Source: Krasilnikovozyma curviuscula (taxonomy: Eukaryota; Basidiomycota; Tremellomycetes; Cystofilobasidiales; Mrakiaceae). From it: a stretch of DNA of 42,616 nt. The stretch is taken from the NCBI GenBank assembly GCA_014825775.1, contig MVAQ01000190.1:1-42616 (forward strand), written 5' to 3'. The position numbers and the translations under genes were made by a program. Numbering within the stretch: the first letter of the stretch is position 1; each line of letters starts with the position of its first letter. Of the stretch, positions 34,008 through 42,616 are shown one piece after another. The notes under the pieces were generated by a model that saw only the letters and a list, made by a program, of their open reading frames with translations, was not told where the DNA came from and searched no databases.

Positions 34008-35084
34008 TCATATCGTGTCCTGAAAGAGCACAAGGACCGAGTCAGCTCTCGTCTTCAGTTTATTTGTCAGTCACCTTGCAGTAAGAGGATGAATGGCTTA
34101 CATCGTCATAATGGAACCTTGTATCCTTTGGAGACTTTGGCGCTCTCTTCATAAACTCGGCATCTACCAATCAGGGGAAGATGGAATATCAGTACAATCC
34201 TACTAGCCTAGCTGATAATTATCGTAACAGGTCAACTTACTGTCAATAGGGACTTCCTTCTTCTTACAGCTGGCCAGCATCGACTGCATAGAGAGAAGCA
34301 CAGATACACAGTTTAGGATCGGTGACCACTCATTTCCTGGCAACACACATGCGTCAGTCTTGCGATGCCAGAGGACGCGCCATGTCCCTCTCACCTAATA
34401 TTGATAAACAAATGAAGCCGTTGGAATAGATGTGCGGATGAACTGGTGCTTGGAATTCATTGTTGACTATGTAGACTACTTCTGGAGACTGGATTGGATA
34501 CCCGCTTCCGAAACTAATAGGAGAATTGGCGAACTTCAGCAATGTGTCCAACTGGTCAGAATCCTCCCTCTTCCACACCATATATTGATTATGGGATGTA
34601 TTTTGACTTCTTCCGATTATGTTCGACTAAAGCTCAAGCAGTGTTTACTTACACAAATCTGACACAAAACGTTTCATCCTTTGAGTTGGGAGGGGGAGAA
34701 GTCGATGCCGACAGTAAGTTAAAATGATTTCCGGATCCAGACCGAGAGTATCATCATTCAAGTAAGAAACTCACTTTGTAAACTGACTCGTCTCCTAACG
34801 TCGTTAGGGCAAAGTGCCAAGTCTGCAAGTCGGGCGCAGAGATTCTGTGGAAGGGAATGCAGCACTTTGACTAAGAACCCCATTCAAACGATAGACATTA
34901 AGGAAGCCTGTAGAAGAACACTTACAGATGGATACCCTAGGGGTAGAAATAGTAAAGGCATGGAAGAATTAGCTCCGTTCATTCAAGACGCTTGGTTATC
35001 TGAAGATGACGACCTTACCGGCGGTAGACCTTTTTGAATCGCCTGGAGCTCTTTAGCCAGCCTCTTGGTGTTCAATGCAGACAT
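34008..35084 (-). CDS. UBE2W: UBE2W-type ubiquitin-conjugating enzyme E2
   Basis: UBE2W transfers ubiquitin to the alpha-amino group of disordered N-termini instead of lysines. Seven or more short exons run from ATG 35084 (MSALNTKRLAKELQAIQKGL; first exon 35084-35019) to a 12-nt last exon (34019-34008, DTI-stop). The assembled protein is 153 residues; human UBE2W has 151. The core reads FVFGSGYPIQSPEVVYIVNN, then HPHIYSNGFICLSIL with the active-site Cys at about 93, then NEWSPILNCVSVLLSMQSML. The usual E2 HPN motif is HPH, as in UBE2W, and the C-terminus (PKDTRFHYDDDTI) parallels the atypical flexible UBE2W tail (KKTKWWYHDDTC). Exon joins were chosen by phase and family match; one acceptor (before ISAPDLQTWHF) is less certain. 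Neighbours give no functional hint. Confidence 0.9.
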
Positions 35085-35462
35085 ATCTGGGGAACACAGC
35101 AGCAAATTCTGGAGGTCCAGGCGAAAAGGGGTATTGGAAGTTGCAAGTTCACTGCTTGCTCTCCAGGGAGCACTCTGAGCGCAGGGAGCAGGCCAACAGC
35201 CATCTCACTTAATATCCTCTTTTCTGGTGTGTGAATATAATGATTTTTGCTAGATGGGCACATCTAACTCTCCTTTTTTCTGGGCTGTTAATGCTTCTTT
35301 GGCTTGTTTCGTCCACCAATTCAGTACCTCTCTACAGTCGTCTCTGTAAACCAAGATCTGAATGTATCCAAGCGCCTTTCAGCTGTAGCAGGGGCTCTAC
35401 CAGGGTTTAAAATCCTTCTGACGCTCTCCAAGAAACGATCCAGTTCGAAACCCTCTTCAGAA
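35085..35462. promoter_or_regulatory. Divergent promoter region, E2/PXA gene
   Basis: These 378 bases lie between divergent starts. The PXA gene's frame is open from about 35304 but has no ATG before 35463. No other feature was recognised. Confidence 0.45.
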
Positions 35463-37334
35463 ATGCCTGCTAAGCACCCAACGGCGCACCACTCGACACG
35501 CTCCTCGATATCCACCCTGCCTTCGAATCTATCAGCAGTAGGACCAACCCCTCTCTACAGGAAACTGTTCTTCCCGCATCTGCCAGCAAATGAACCTGTG
35601 CCGCCGATATTCCTGGGGAAGGGGGAGGGCTACCGAGAACTGAATGAAGAGTGAGTGTTGTTGCCGTCAATCTGACTTCACTTCTTTCTTTTGATCTTGC
35701 GACGTTCTGACTTTGTTTTACAGAGTGTACGCTTTCTTTGCTTTGATCATGAGGGCGTTTGTAGTAAGTTCAGCGTCCAACACACATTATTACGGGACGC
35801 TCGAGCCTGATTTTTCTGTTACTTATCCTAGCTCTCATGGTACACTCGAATATCACCCAGAGATAAGGACTTCCTACCTCAAATTATGCTCGTCTTTACG
35901 CATGTCCTCCGAAACATCCAACATCGCTTGAGTCCAAATCAAAATCAACAGTTATCTCCCGTCTATCCTATCGCTCTCTCCCACCTCCCAACTATCATTA
36001 CTCATCATTTTGAGACATACCACATCGCTCAGAGCATCTCAAATGATTCTCATTGGTTGGTCCATGAAGACGAGCCAGGTGCACCTTACAACATCGCCTC
36101 TCAGATCCATAGCCCGACTTTCGTCAACGGCGGTAAAGAAATGTCGCTGTCGTCCTCTCGACCGCCTTCACCAGCAACACTTCAGGTAGATCAGAAGACG
36201 GTCAATGATATTTTCCGGCATCTCCAACCTCATACTGGTATATTACCTGCGACGTCAACCTCTTGTGCAAGTATTAACCCGATCTACTTCACCAACGCCG
36301 TCAACCCGGTACTAGAACTAGTTCTTCCTCCAGAAGATTATGAAAGTGAGCTGGTCAGGACGATTGTGAAGGAAATTGTTGGTAGGGTTGTCCTAGGCGC
36401 TGCGCTGAGGAGGCTGTATCAACCGTGGTTCTGGGTCGGGATGGTAAATAAAGCTTTGGGCCCTCCGAAAGAGGTTCTTGAAGCTCAGGCGATGGACGGT
36501 GGTGATACTATTCCAGAATCAGTTGTGAGTGGCATCTTACCTTCTACCTTTCTGGACGCAAACGCTCACTCCTTTAACTCTTACTTCGCCAGATGGAAAG
36601 CGACCTCCTGTCGCCGAAACCCAAACGCCGATCGCTCGGAACCCTCATTATGTCAGGAATCTTGCAGCTTCTTACCCTCACCCATATCATAACAATCTTA
36701 CTCTACAAAGCATTCCACAACATCTCTTACATCGCCAAGTCGATTTTCTCAAGCCAGGTCTACGTCGACCCACTACTAACGGACTTGGTCACTCCATGGA
36801 CGAACTTGATTGGTGAGATTCTGAACGTTGGGGATGGTGGGATGGTGAGAAGGATGCTCTGGTGGTGGATCAGGCTCGTTTCTGTGATCTTAGGTCGACT
36901 CGGTGCAGATCAGTATGTCAAATTCCTCAAAACTTCTCTTCTACGTGCAATCTGAACTTGCTTAAACTATGGTATCTCTTAGGTTCATAATCCTGATGCT
37001 TCAGAAACGTCTTACACCTCACACCATCGCCAAAGTCGTTCGTGGCCTCCGGAACTCTCTCTTTCCCAACGGTATCTTAGCAACAACGGTCTCAGATCCA
37101 TCTCTTCAGATGCAATACCTCGCACGCATACAGCTCGAGTCTCGTCTCCAAGAAGTGTTTCCACGGCTGGTGAAACCGATCCTGCTGGGTTCGACTGAGG
37201 AATCTCAAGCTCAAACGATCCAGGGAATGTTGCATCCACTAAGCGATTCAGAAAACATCGCTTACTTGCTTGTGAGAGTGTTTGACTCCATCGTCTTGGG
37301 TGTGTTTCCGGAGTTGGCGGCGACAGTGAATTAA
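35463..37334 (+). CDS. PXA-domain protein with membrane segment
   Basis: Exons 35463-35650, 35724-35763, 35832-36524, 36593-36912 and 36983-37334 give 1593 nt, 530 residues. After a short Ser/Thr-rich start (MPAKHPTAHHSTRSS) the segment GYRELNEEVYAFFALIMRAF, LSWYTRISPRDKDFLPQIML and VLRNIQHRL matches the PXA (PX-associated) domain found in sorting-nexin relatives. It continues through ALSHLPTIITHHFETYHIAQ to PPEDYESELVRTIVKEIVGR. In the middle, MSGILQLLTLTHIITILLYK (about residue 325) is a likely transmembrane helix and MLWWWIRLVSVILGRL a second hydrophobic stretch. The C-terminal third (FIILMLQKRLTPHTIAKVVR, ENIAYLLVRVFDSIVLGVFP) is helical and conserved in fungal PXA proteins. No PX or RGS domain is present. 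A role at endosomal, vacuolar or ER membranes is inferred from the family only. Confidence 0.84.
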
Positions 37335-38117
37335 GTGATTGAGTCTTCTTAGACTTTGCTTTACTTTGTATTCGCGAATACTTGTTTTCTCATCTTTCTT
37401 TACTAACTTGGCTTTGGTGTAGTGCATGCTATGCCGTTATGATCCTTTCGTGGTCTATTGATACCCTAATATTTCGAAGGTCGTCTTGACTGTCTCTGCG
37501 CAAGCATTTGAACGCGCAACTGGTTGCTTGCTTTTGGTTTGACAGCCTTGTCGTCTGAGATCATGCTGGCAATGCCCAATCTGATCTTATCTGGGACATC
37601 TTTCTACCCAAACCAATCTAAAGCGTGTCTGTCGAGCTCCTTCTTCTTGACCCCTTCGACGGCAGAAGGGACACCAGCAGCGTCAGTTGCGGATCTGCCC
37701 TCCTGAGGCTTCTCGACCGGAGGATCAGCAGCTGCAGCAGCATCACTTGCCCGGTCTTCTCTGTTTTCCTCGGAATATTCCATTGGTGCGCGTCTGATTT
37801 TCGTCCATTGTGGCGAAAAGTCTCACCGGCCGGAATAGGCAGGTCGATCAACCTGCGCCCAACACCCTTTATCGTCCGAGAAACAGATATGAGATTCCCT
37901 TTACGGTAGGCAATTCACCTTACTAGTGAGTCCCTGCCCAACCCAGGCTTAGGAAGTAGTGAAAAAGAATATCCCTCGGGCTCAAACCTGGTTTATTTTT
38001 TTCGAAGCAGGTTCTCCCATCAGACGGCGACTCACCCCTTCTCAACGATCAGCTCGATACCCTGGTGGTATCCCAGCCTCACCTCTCTCAGGCCCGCTCC
38101 TCAGTCCACCTCTTTAG
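37335..38117. promoter_or_regulatory. Intergenic region upstream of the fluoride exporter
   Basis: These 783 bases lie between the PXA stop and the FEX start on the same strand. Open frames exist on both strands (for example 37625-37909, +), but composition and lack of any motif argue against coding. They probably hold the PXA 3' UTR and the FEX promoter and leader. No fluoride-riboswitch-like sequence was recognised, and none is expected in fungi. Confidence 0.45.
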
Positions 38118-40488
38118 ATGTCCCACATCCACGGTAACGTCTCCAGCGGCGTGGGAGAAAGAAGAGGATCACAATGGGCGTCGTACATTGCTCAACCTCA
38201 ACTTCAACCTCAGCTCGCACCAGCACCATCCAGCAGAAACGGCTCACAAGCATCCTGGTTCTCACTCGAGCCTAGACGTAAATCCTCCAACGCCCTCCCC
38301 AAGCCCGACACCTGGTCCAACCTCGGTGGCAGCGGCAACCCACCAGATGCGGACGAGAATGCGTCTGTCATCTTCAACGGTGGGAAGATTGAGCAGGATG
38401 CTCAAGTCGCTGTTAAGGATGAAGAAGATGCCAACACTGGTAAAGAGCTCGGATCCAGGCTATTCTCCAATTTCACATTTGGTGGGCGTCGTCCATCGAC
38501 CGCTCAACCTCAACCAAAATCGCCGCAACCTCAACAAGCTCAACCACCGGCTCAGGAAGCCTCGGCCGTCATTGGGTCAGTAATTGCTGATCGTGAAGCT
38601 GAGAGGGAGAGGCGTGCTGCCGAGCATCGTTTGAAGCTGAAGCAGCGCAAAGCAGAGGCAGAGGAGGAGGAAAAGAAGTACGCCGAGCCAACGAAGAAGA
38701 AGGGACAGAGCTTCAAAGCTGCTCAGGCGCCACCGGTTCCTGAAATTCCAGCTAATTTCGGCGGAATCAGGGATTCGACAGTCTCAACTTTCCCAGCCAC
38801 AATCTCCAGACAAGGATCCGTTGCAGCAGCACCAGCAGCAACACCACTCAAGCCGGCTCTCCGCAAATCATCTTCCTTCAGAGATTCAACCATCAATATG
38901 GTCCACAACAGAGTCTCCACCTTCGGATCGTTAGCGGAACGAAGCTCTGTCTCTGAATCCGTCCTATCAGCGAAGGAACTCGCCGACAAGCTCGCATACG
39001 TCGAAAAGAGACGCCCCTCGCTCACCGTCACTATCGACTCGAGCCGAAGACCCTCCGATGGGCTCTTGATGGACAGGCGGCCCTCAGCAATGTCCGTCAA
39101 CATGCTTCGTGACGTCGAAGAAGGTACGGGCTTCGACACCATCAAAAGCTCCTTGAGCTTTGGCGACTCACCAACGAAGCCCGAGACCGCAGCATCCTTG
39201 CCAGAGTTTACACCAGATTCAGTCTACATGACTGGACCACCACCAACGACCAACATCTCCATAGCGCTGCCCGCCGAACCTGCTTGGTCAACCTTCTCCC
39301 CATACGAGCATCTTAGCATCAGTCGTAGATTAGCTCACGCAGCTATGATCTTCCCGTACGCTATGCTCGGATACCTCGTCAGACTTGGGTTTAAGCAGAT
39401 GGGTGATTATGCCGGCAGAGGAGTCGTCTCGTTGATTTGGAGTCAGGGTGTCGGATGCGCGATCGCTGGATTGGTAGTTGGAAAGAGGGAGGACTTGTTA
39501 GGTATTTACCCTCCCTTGTACACTGCCCTGCTCATGGGTGAGTCGATGTAACAGGTTTGTGTGAGGTCAACCTTAATTCTAATGTGTCACTTCAACAGGC
39601 TTCGCGTCTTCAATCAACAACTTTGCTGAGTGGATGCTTGAAACCTTCATGGCATTTACCAACTACGACTCCTACTCCCGATTCAAATTGCAAAGTGTAC
39701 GTTGTTTCATTTTCTATCTATTTTTGGCGGATACTTACTCGAAGCTCTGCCGACTGTCGCACAGGCTATGGACGGGATTGGACAACTGCTCCTCACCGCG
39801 CTCGTCGCATACGGGGCTTTGGCAGTGGGCCAGCACCTTGCGTCCTGCATTCCCCGCTTCCCAGGTGTGAAACACGCTGTCCCTCCAACTCCAGTGCTGG
39901 ATCAGTTCATCATCTTCATCTCGTTCGCCCTCTACGCCCTCGCCGTAATCGCCTACGTCCTCTTCCCTATTTCCTGGCGGCCAGACGTCACTTTCCCTCT
40001 CATCTTTGCCCCCGTTGGTGCGCTCATCAGGTACTACATGATGAGATGCAATGGAGCGACTACTAACCCTCAGAAGGGAAGTGGATCCATCGTCATTCCA
40101 CTGGGAACATACTTCGCCAACTTCCTGGGAACCGCAGGTTTCGCTGCATGCTTTATCTTGCAACGATCAGACATCGTCATCGTCTCTGGTTTATCCTGTC
40201 AGCTCATTGGGGCTATCGGAAATGGTCTCTGCGGATGCCTCACATCACTGTCAATGATGATGTTGGAGATCAAGGGAATCTGGAGGACTGAGCTCTGGAG
40301 ATGGGCCTATGTTGTTTTGACGGTGTTTTCTGGTCAGGCTACCGTCGTGAGTTCCATCTTATATCCTCATGCCTATCAGTTGGACACTTGTCTGAAAGAG
40401 CTTTCTGTCGTTCTAGTTCGCCATCGTTGGAGCAATCTGGTGGACTCAGGGAAGAACAGACATGTGTTCGCTTGTTGCATCAAATTAG
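38118..40488 (+). CDS. FEX1: Fluoride exporter FEX (tandem CrcB domains) with long N-terminal extension
   Basis: FEX proteins export fluoride at the plasma membrane; eukaryotic forms fuse two CrcB/Fluc domains. Exons 38118-39537, 39599-39696, 39765-40346 and 40417-40488 give 2172 nt, 723 residues. Residues 1 to about 390 are a cytosolic low-complexity extension: Pro/Gln/Ser-rich, then a charged coil (REAERERRAAEHRLKLKQRK), then Ser/Arg-rich. CrcB domain 1 begins at RRLAHAAMIFPYAMLGYLVR and includes MGFASSINNFAEWMLE. CrcB domain 2 includes PLIFAPVGALIRYYMMR, the Asn motif GTYFANFLGTAGFAACF, and GNGLCGCLTSLSMMMLEI, corresponding to the channel GxCGxxTT/SxS segment. The protein ends AIVGAIWWTQGRTDMCSLVA. 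In domain 1 the Asn-motif position reads WSQGVGCAIAG, so that half looks degenerate, as is common in FEX. It converges on verprolin with 103 bases between stops. Confidence 0.92.
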
Positions 40489-40591
40489 ACTTCTCACGGG
40501 ACCGCTCTCATGTTATCTTCCTCAAAACTTTTTATCGCTATGCAATTTTTAATCTGTACTAGGTGTGTTATTACTGAGATTGTCCCAGCAA

Positions 40592-42616
40592 TCAAACGTC
40601 TAGAGTAAACCCAACTCCAGCACCTTTCGAGTTCATCGATCCGTACTGATAAGTGTTCTTCGCGAACGGTCGAGGTGGAGGAAACATACTTGACGTTGGG
40701 AAAGTAAGATGACCAAACTGAGCTGGGGGACTCTCTGGTCTTTTGATGGAAGCGGCGCTACCGCCGTTCGTCATCATAGGAGGGGCTGCTACAGCCGGTG
40801 AGACTGCAGTCGGTGGGGGAGGAGGTGTGGGAAGACTCTGTCTGACTGGAGGAGGAGCTACTCTGGTAGGTGCAGAAGGAGGAAGAGGTGGTGGTGGCAT
40901 GGACGAGACGCTGCTTCCAGCACGGTGACGACCACCAGGGAGCGGAGGAGGGGCACCAACGGACGGTGGGAGCGGTGCGCTGACAATCCGGTCCTGGGAA
41001 GGTGTTGAGATCATCGATGTGGGCCTAGCAGGTGGTAATGGCGGGGCAGCTCGACTTGCGCCTGGTGGCGGTGGAGCAGCAACACGTCGCCCTGGCAGTG
41101 TAGGTGGTGGTGGGACTGTGGAGAAAGCGGAAGCCAAAAGATAAGAATAGATTCCTTGGGCAAGGACTCAGAATGAACTATGTGAGAGGTAAGTTAACTC
41201 ACCACTTCTGGCTGGCGTTGCGGGAGGAGAGTCAGCGGATTCTCTGTGAGGAAGCGGAGGTGGAGCTGGGCTGTTCCTAGCTGGAATACTAGGAGGCGGC
41301 GCTCTCGATGGTATAGCAGGACTCGCTCGCGCTGGTTGAGGAGGTGGTGCTGGCCGCTGTTGATATAGGAAAGAGAAGGTCAGTAACTGGGATGCAGCCT
41401 ATCACGAGATGAATTTACGCTTACAGCGGGTGGAGGTGGTGGAGCCATGCCTCCTGATTTACTTGGTGGTGGGGGAGGAACTGAGCGACCAGTATTTGCA
41501 TGTCGAGGTGGCTCCGGTCTGCAGATAACGACAAAGGTCGCACTGTTAGATCGTCGTCTTCTCGGTGGACCAGAAGGTACTTACGGAGGTGCACGAGCCG
41601 GGGGAGTAGGTGCAGGACTGTTGAAAAGAACATGACAGTTTGGTAAGCGTAGAAATGCTGAAGATGTGGCGTTAAAACTTACGCTGGTCGAGCGGGTGGT
41701 AGTCTTGGCGGAGGAGGAGCGGCAGCAGCAGCTTTTGACACAGAAGGTGGAACAGGCCTTGACGGATGAGAAGAGCCAGATGGTGGTGGTGGCGGGGCGA
41801 TCGGAGCAGGAGAAGCAGCTACCAAAAAAAAATTGCGCAGCATCTCAGCAAGCAGCTTAGACAGAAATATCTGTAACGATAGGGTTCAAAAGCAAAAGAC
41901 GTACATTTTAGTTGCGGCATTCCTCCAGCAAACAATCCCGCCAACTTCTGTTTGGGAGCAGCACCTGAATCTGAATCATCATCGCTTTCATCGCGATCTC
42001 CTTTTGGTCCTCCTGTCGCCTTCAGCTTTGGAACGCCCTGAGCAAAAAGTCCTCCAAGATTTGGTCTTCCATCAGCTAGAACAGTAGAAGCTCCTGGATT
42101 AGCTGAAGTAGGAGGAGCTGGAGGAGGTGGTGGTCGAGAAGGTGGCATCGGCGGAGGTGGTGGATTAGGGGTCGACCTGCTTGGTGGAACTGGTACACTT
42201 GGAGCAGCTCGAACGGGTGGACTTGGAGCTGACGGTGGAGGAGGAGGAGCTGGTGAGTTATTTGTCGTTTTCAAAGTTGGTATACCAGCTGAGAATAGGC
42301 CACCAAGATTTGGTCTACCGTCTGGAAGTTGCGCGGGAGTTTCTGATGCCGGTTTCAGTTTGGGCACGCCTTGAGAGAAGATACCGCCAAGGTTAGGCTG
42401 GAAAGGGGGAGAAAGAAAACGAAACATTCAGTGCCGTGGCTGATGATAGAAAAAGAGCGAGAGCAATCTCACCCTTCCATCTGCAGGCGCAGGTGTTGCG
42501 GGAGGAGCCGGCGGAGGAGGTCTGGTTCAGAATAAAAACATCAGTTTGAAAGAACTGAAATAATACTATCGGTATATAGGAAAACTCACGCTGATCTCGA
42601 AGGTGCAGAGGGTGGT
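40592..42616 (-). CDS. VRP1: Verprolin/WIP-family actin regulator (5' partial)
   Basis: Verprolin binds actin and the WASP protein Las17 and acts in endocytic actin patches. The gene enters at base 42616 on the minus strand, so its N-terminus is outside the window. Exons include about 42399-41905, 41518-41425, 41355-41203 and the last one 41115-40592. The whole protein is Pro-rich (runs such as PPPPPSAPSPP). Four copies of an L(G/A)G(L/I)FxxGxPxLK motif are visible: PNLGGIFSQGVPKLK, PNLGGLFSAGIPTLK, PNLGGLFAQGVPKLK and LAGLFAGGMPQLK. The same motif occurs once in human WIP (LGGLFQAGMPKLR). The C-terminus (FGHLTFPTSSMFPPPRPFAK) resembles the WASP-binding region of verprolins (FxFPxxxxxPPPRPF), and the protein ends GAGVGFTLDV. 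Small middle exons between 41580 and 41820 were not all resolved. The family call rests on the repeats plus the C-terminal motif. Confidence 0.84.

Noticed and set aside
37625..37909. 94-codon open frame upstream of FEX
   Set aside because: No start context, no homology-like motif and an overlapping open frame on the other strand; better explained as UTR/promoter.
39735..40163. 142-codon minus-strand open frame opposite FEX
   Set aside because: Shadow of the FEX third exon, which is clearly coding on the plus strand.

Overview
The window is from an intron-dense fungal genome, most likely a basidiomycete yeast of the Tremellomycetes (Cryptococcus/Kwoniella-like). This is inferred from short introns of roughly 50-100 bases with GTAAGT/GTGAGT donors and CTGAC/CTAAC-like branch points, tight gene spacing on both strands, protein content, and a single Ssd1/Dis3L2-type gene that keeps its active-site aspartates. 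Genus and species cannot be fixed from sequence alone. I see no mobile element, CRISPR array, rRNA or tRNA.

Layout. 1-2675 (+): C-terminal part of a formin (FH2 + DAD), 5' end outside the window. 2839-5253 (-): mitochondrial methionyl-tRNA synthetase. 5922-7094 (+): COQ4. 7700-10349 (-): glycyl-tRNA synthetase with two in-frame AUGs. 10645-12076 (-): zeta-crystallin-like quinone oxidoreductase. 12498-17388 (-): a Spo22/Zip4 meiotic TPR protein split into nearly 30 exons. 17611-19993 (-): CCT7. 20232 to about 21873 (-): CAB4 phosphopantetheine adenylyltransferase. 22162-23716 (+): a branched-chain aminotransferase with an in-frame TGA. 24261-29892 (-): SSD1. 31200-33418 (-): BNA3-like kynurenine aminotransferase with a 4-nt microexon and two start codons. 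34008-35084 (-): UBE2W-type E2. 35463-37334 (+): PXA-domain protein. 38118-40488 (+): FEX fluoride exporter with a long N-terminal extension. 40592-42616 (-): verprolin/WIP, 5' end outside the window.

The genes are mostly housekeeping and do not form one pathway. Loose themes are mitochondrial and aminoacylation functions at 2.8-10.3 kb (MSM1, COQ4, GRS1), actin regulation at both ends (formin, verprolin), and amino-acid/CoA metabolism in the middle (CAB4, BAT, BNA3). No obviously new multi-gene system is present. The most unusual signals are at gene-structure level: the TGA that replaces a conserved Trp codon in the aminotransferase, the 4-nt exon in BNA3, two GC-AG introns with the same GCTAGT donor, alternative-AUG dual-targeting arrangements in GRS1 and BNA3, and a cluster of NDR-kinase (HxRxxS) sites in SSD1.

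Exon boundaries were assigned by hand from splice signals, reading phase and family conservation. Every gene for which all boundaries are given sums to a multiple of three. The CAB4 N-terminus, a few ZIP4 exons and the verprolin 5' part are less certain.
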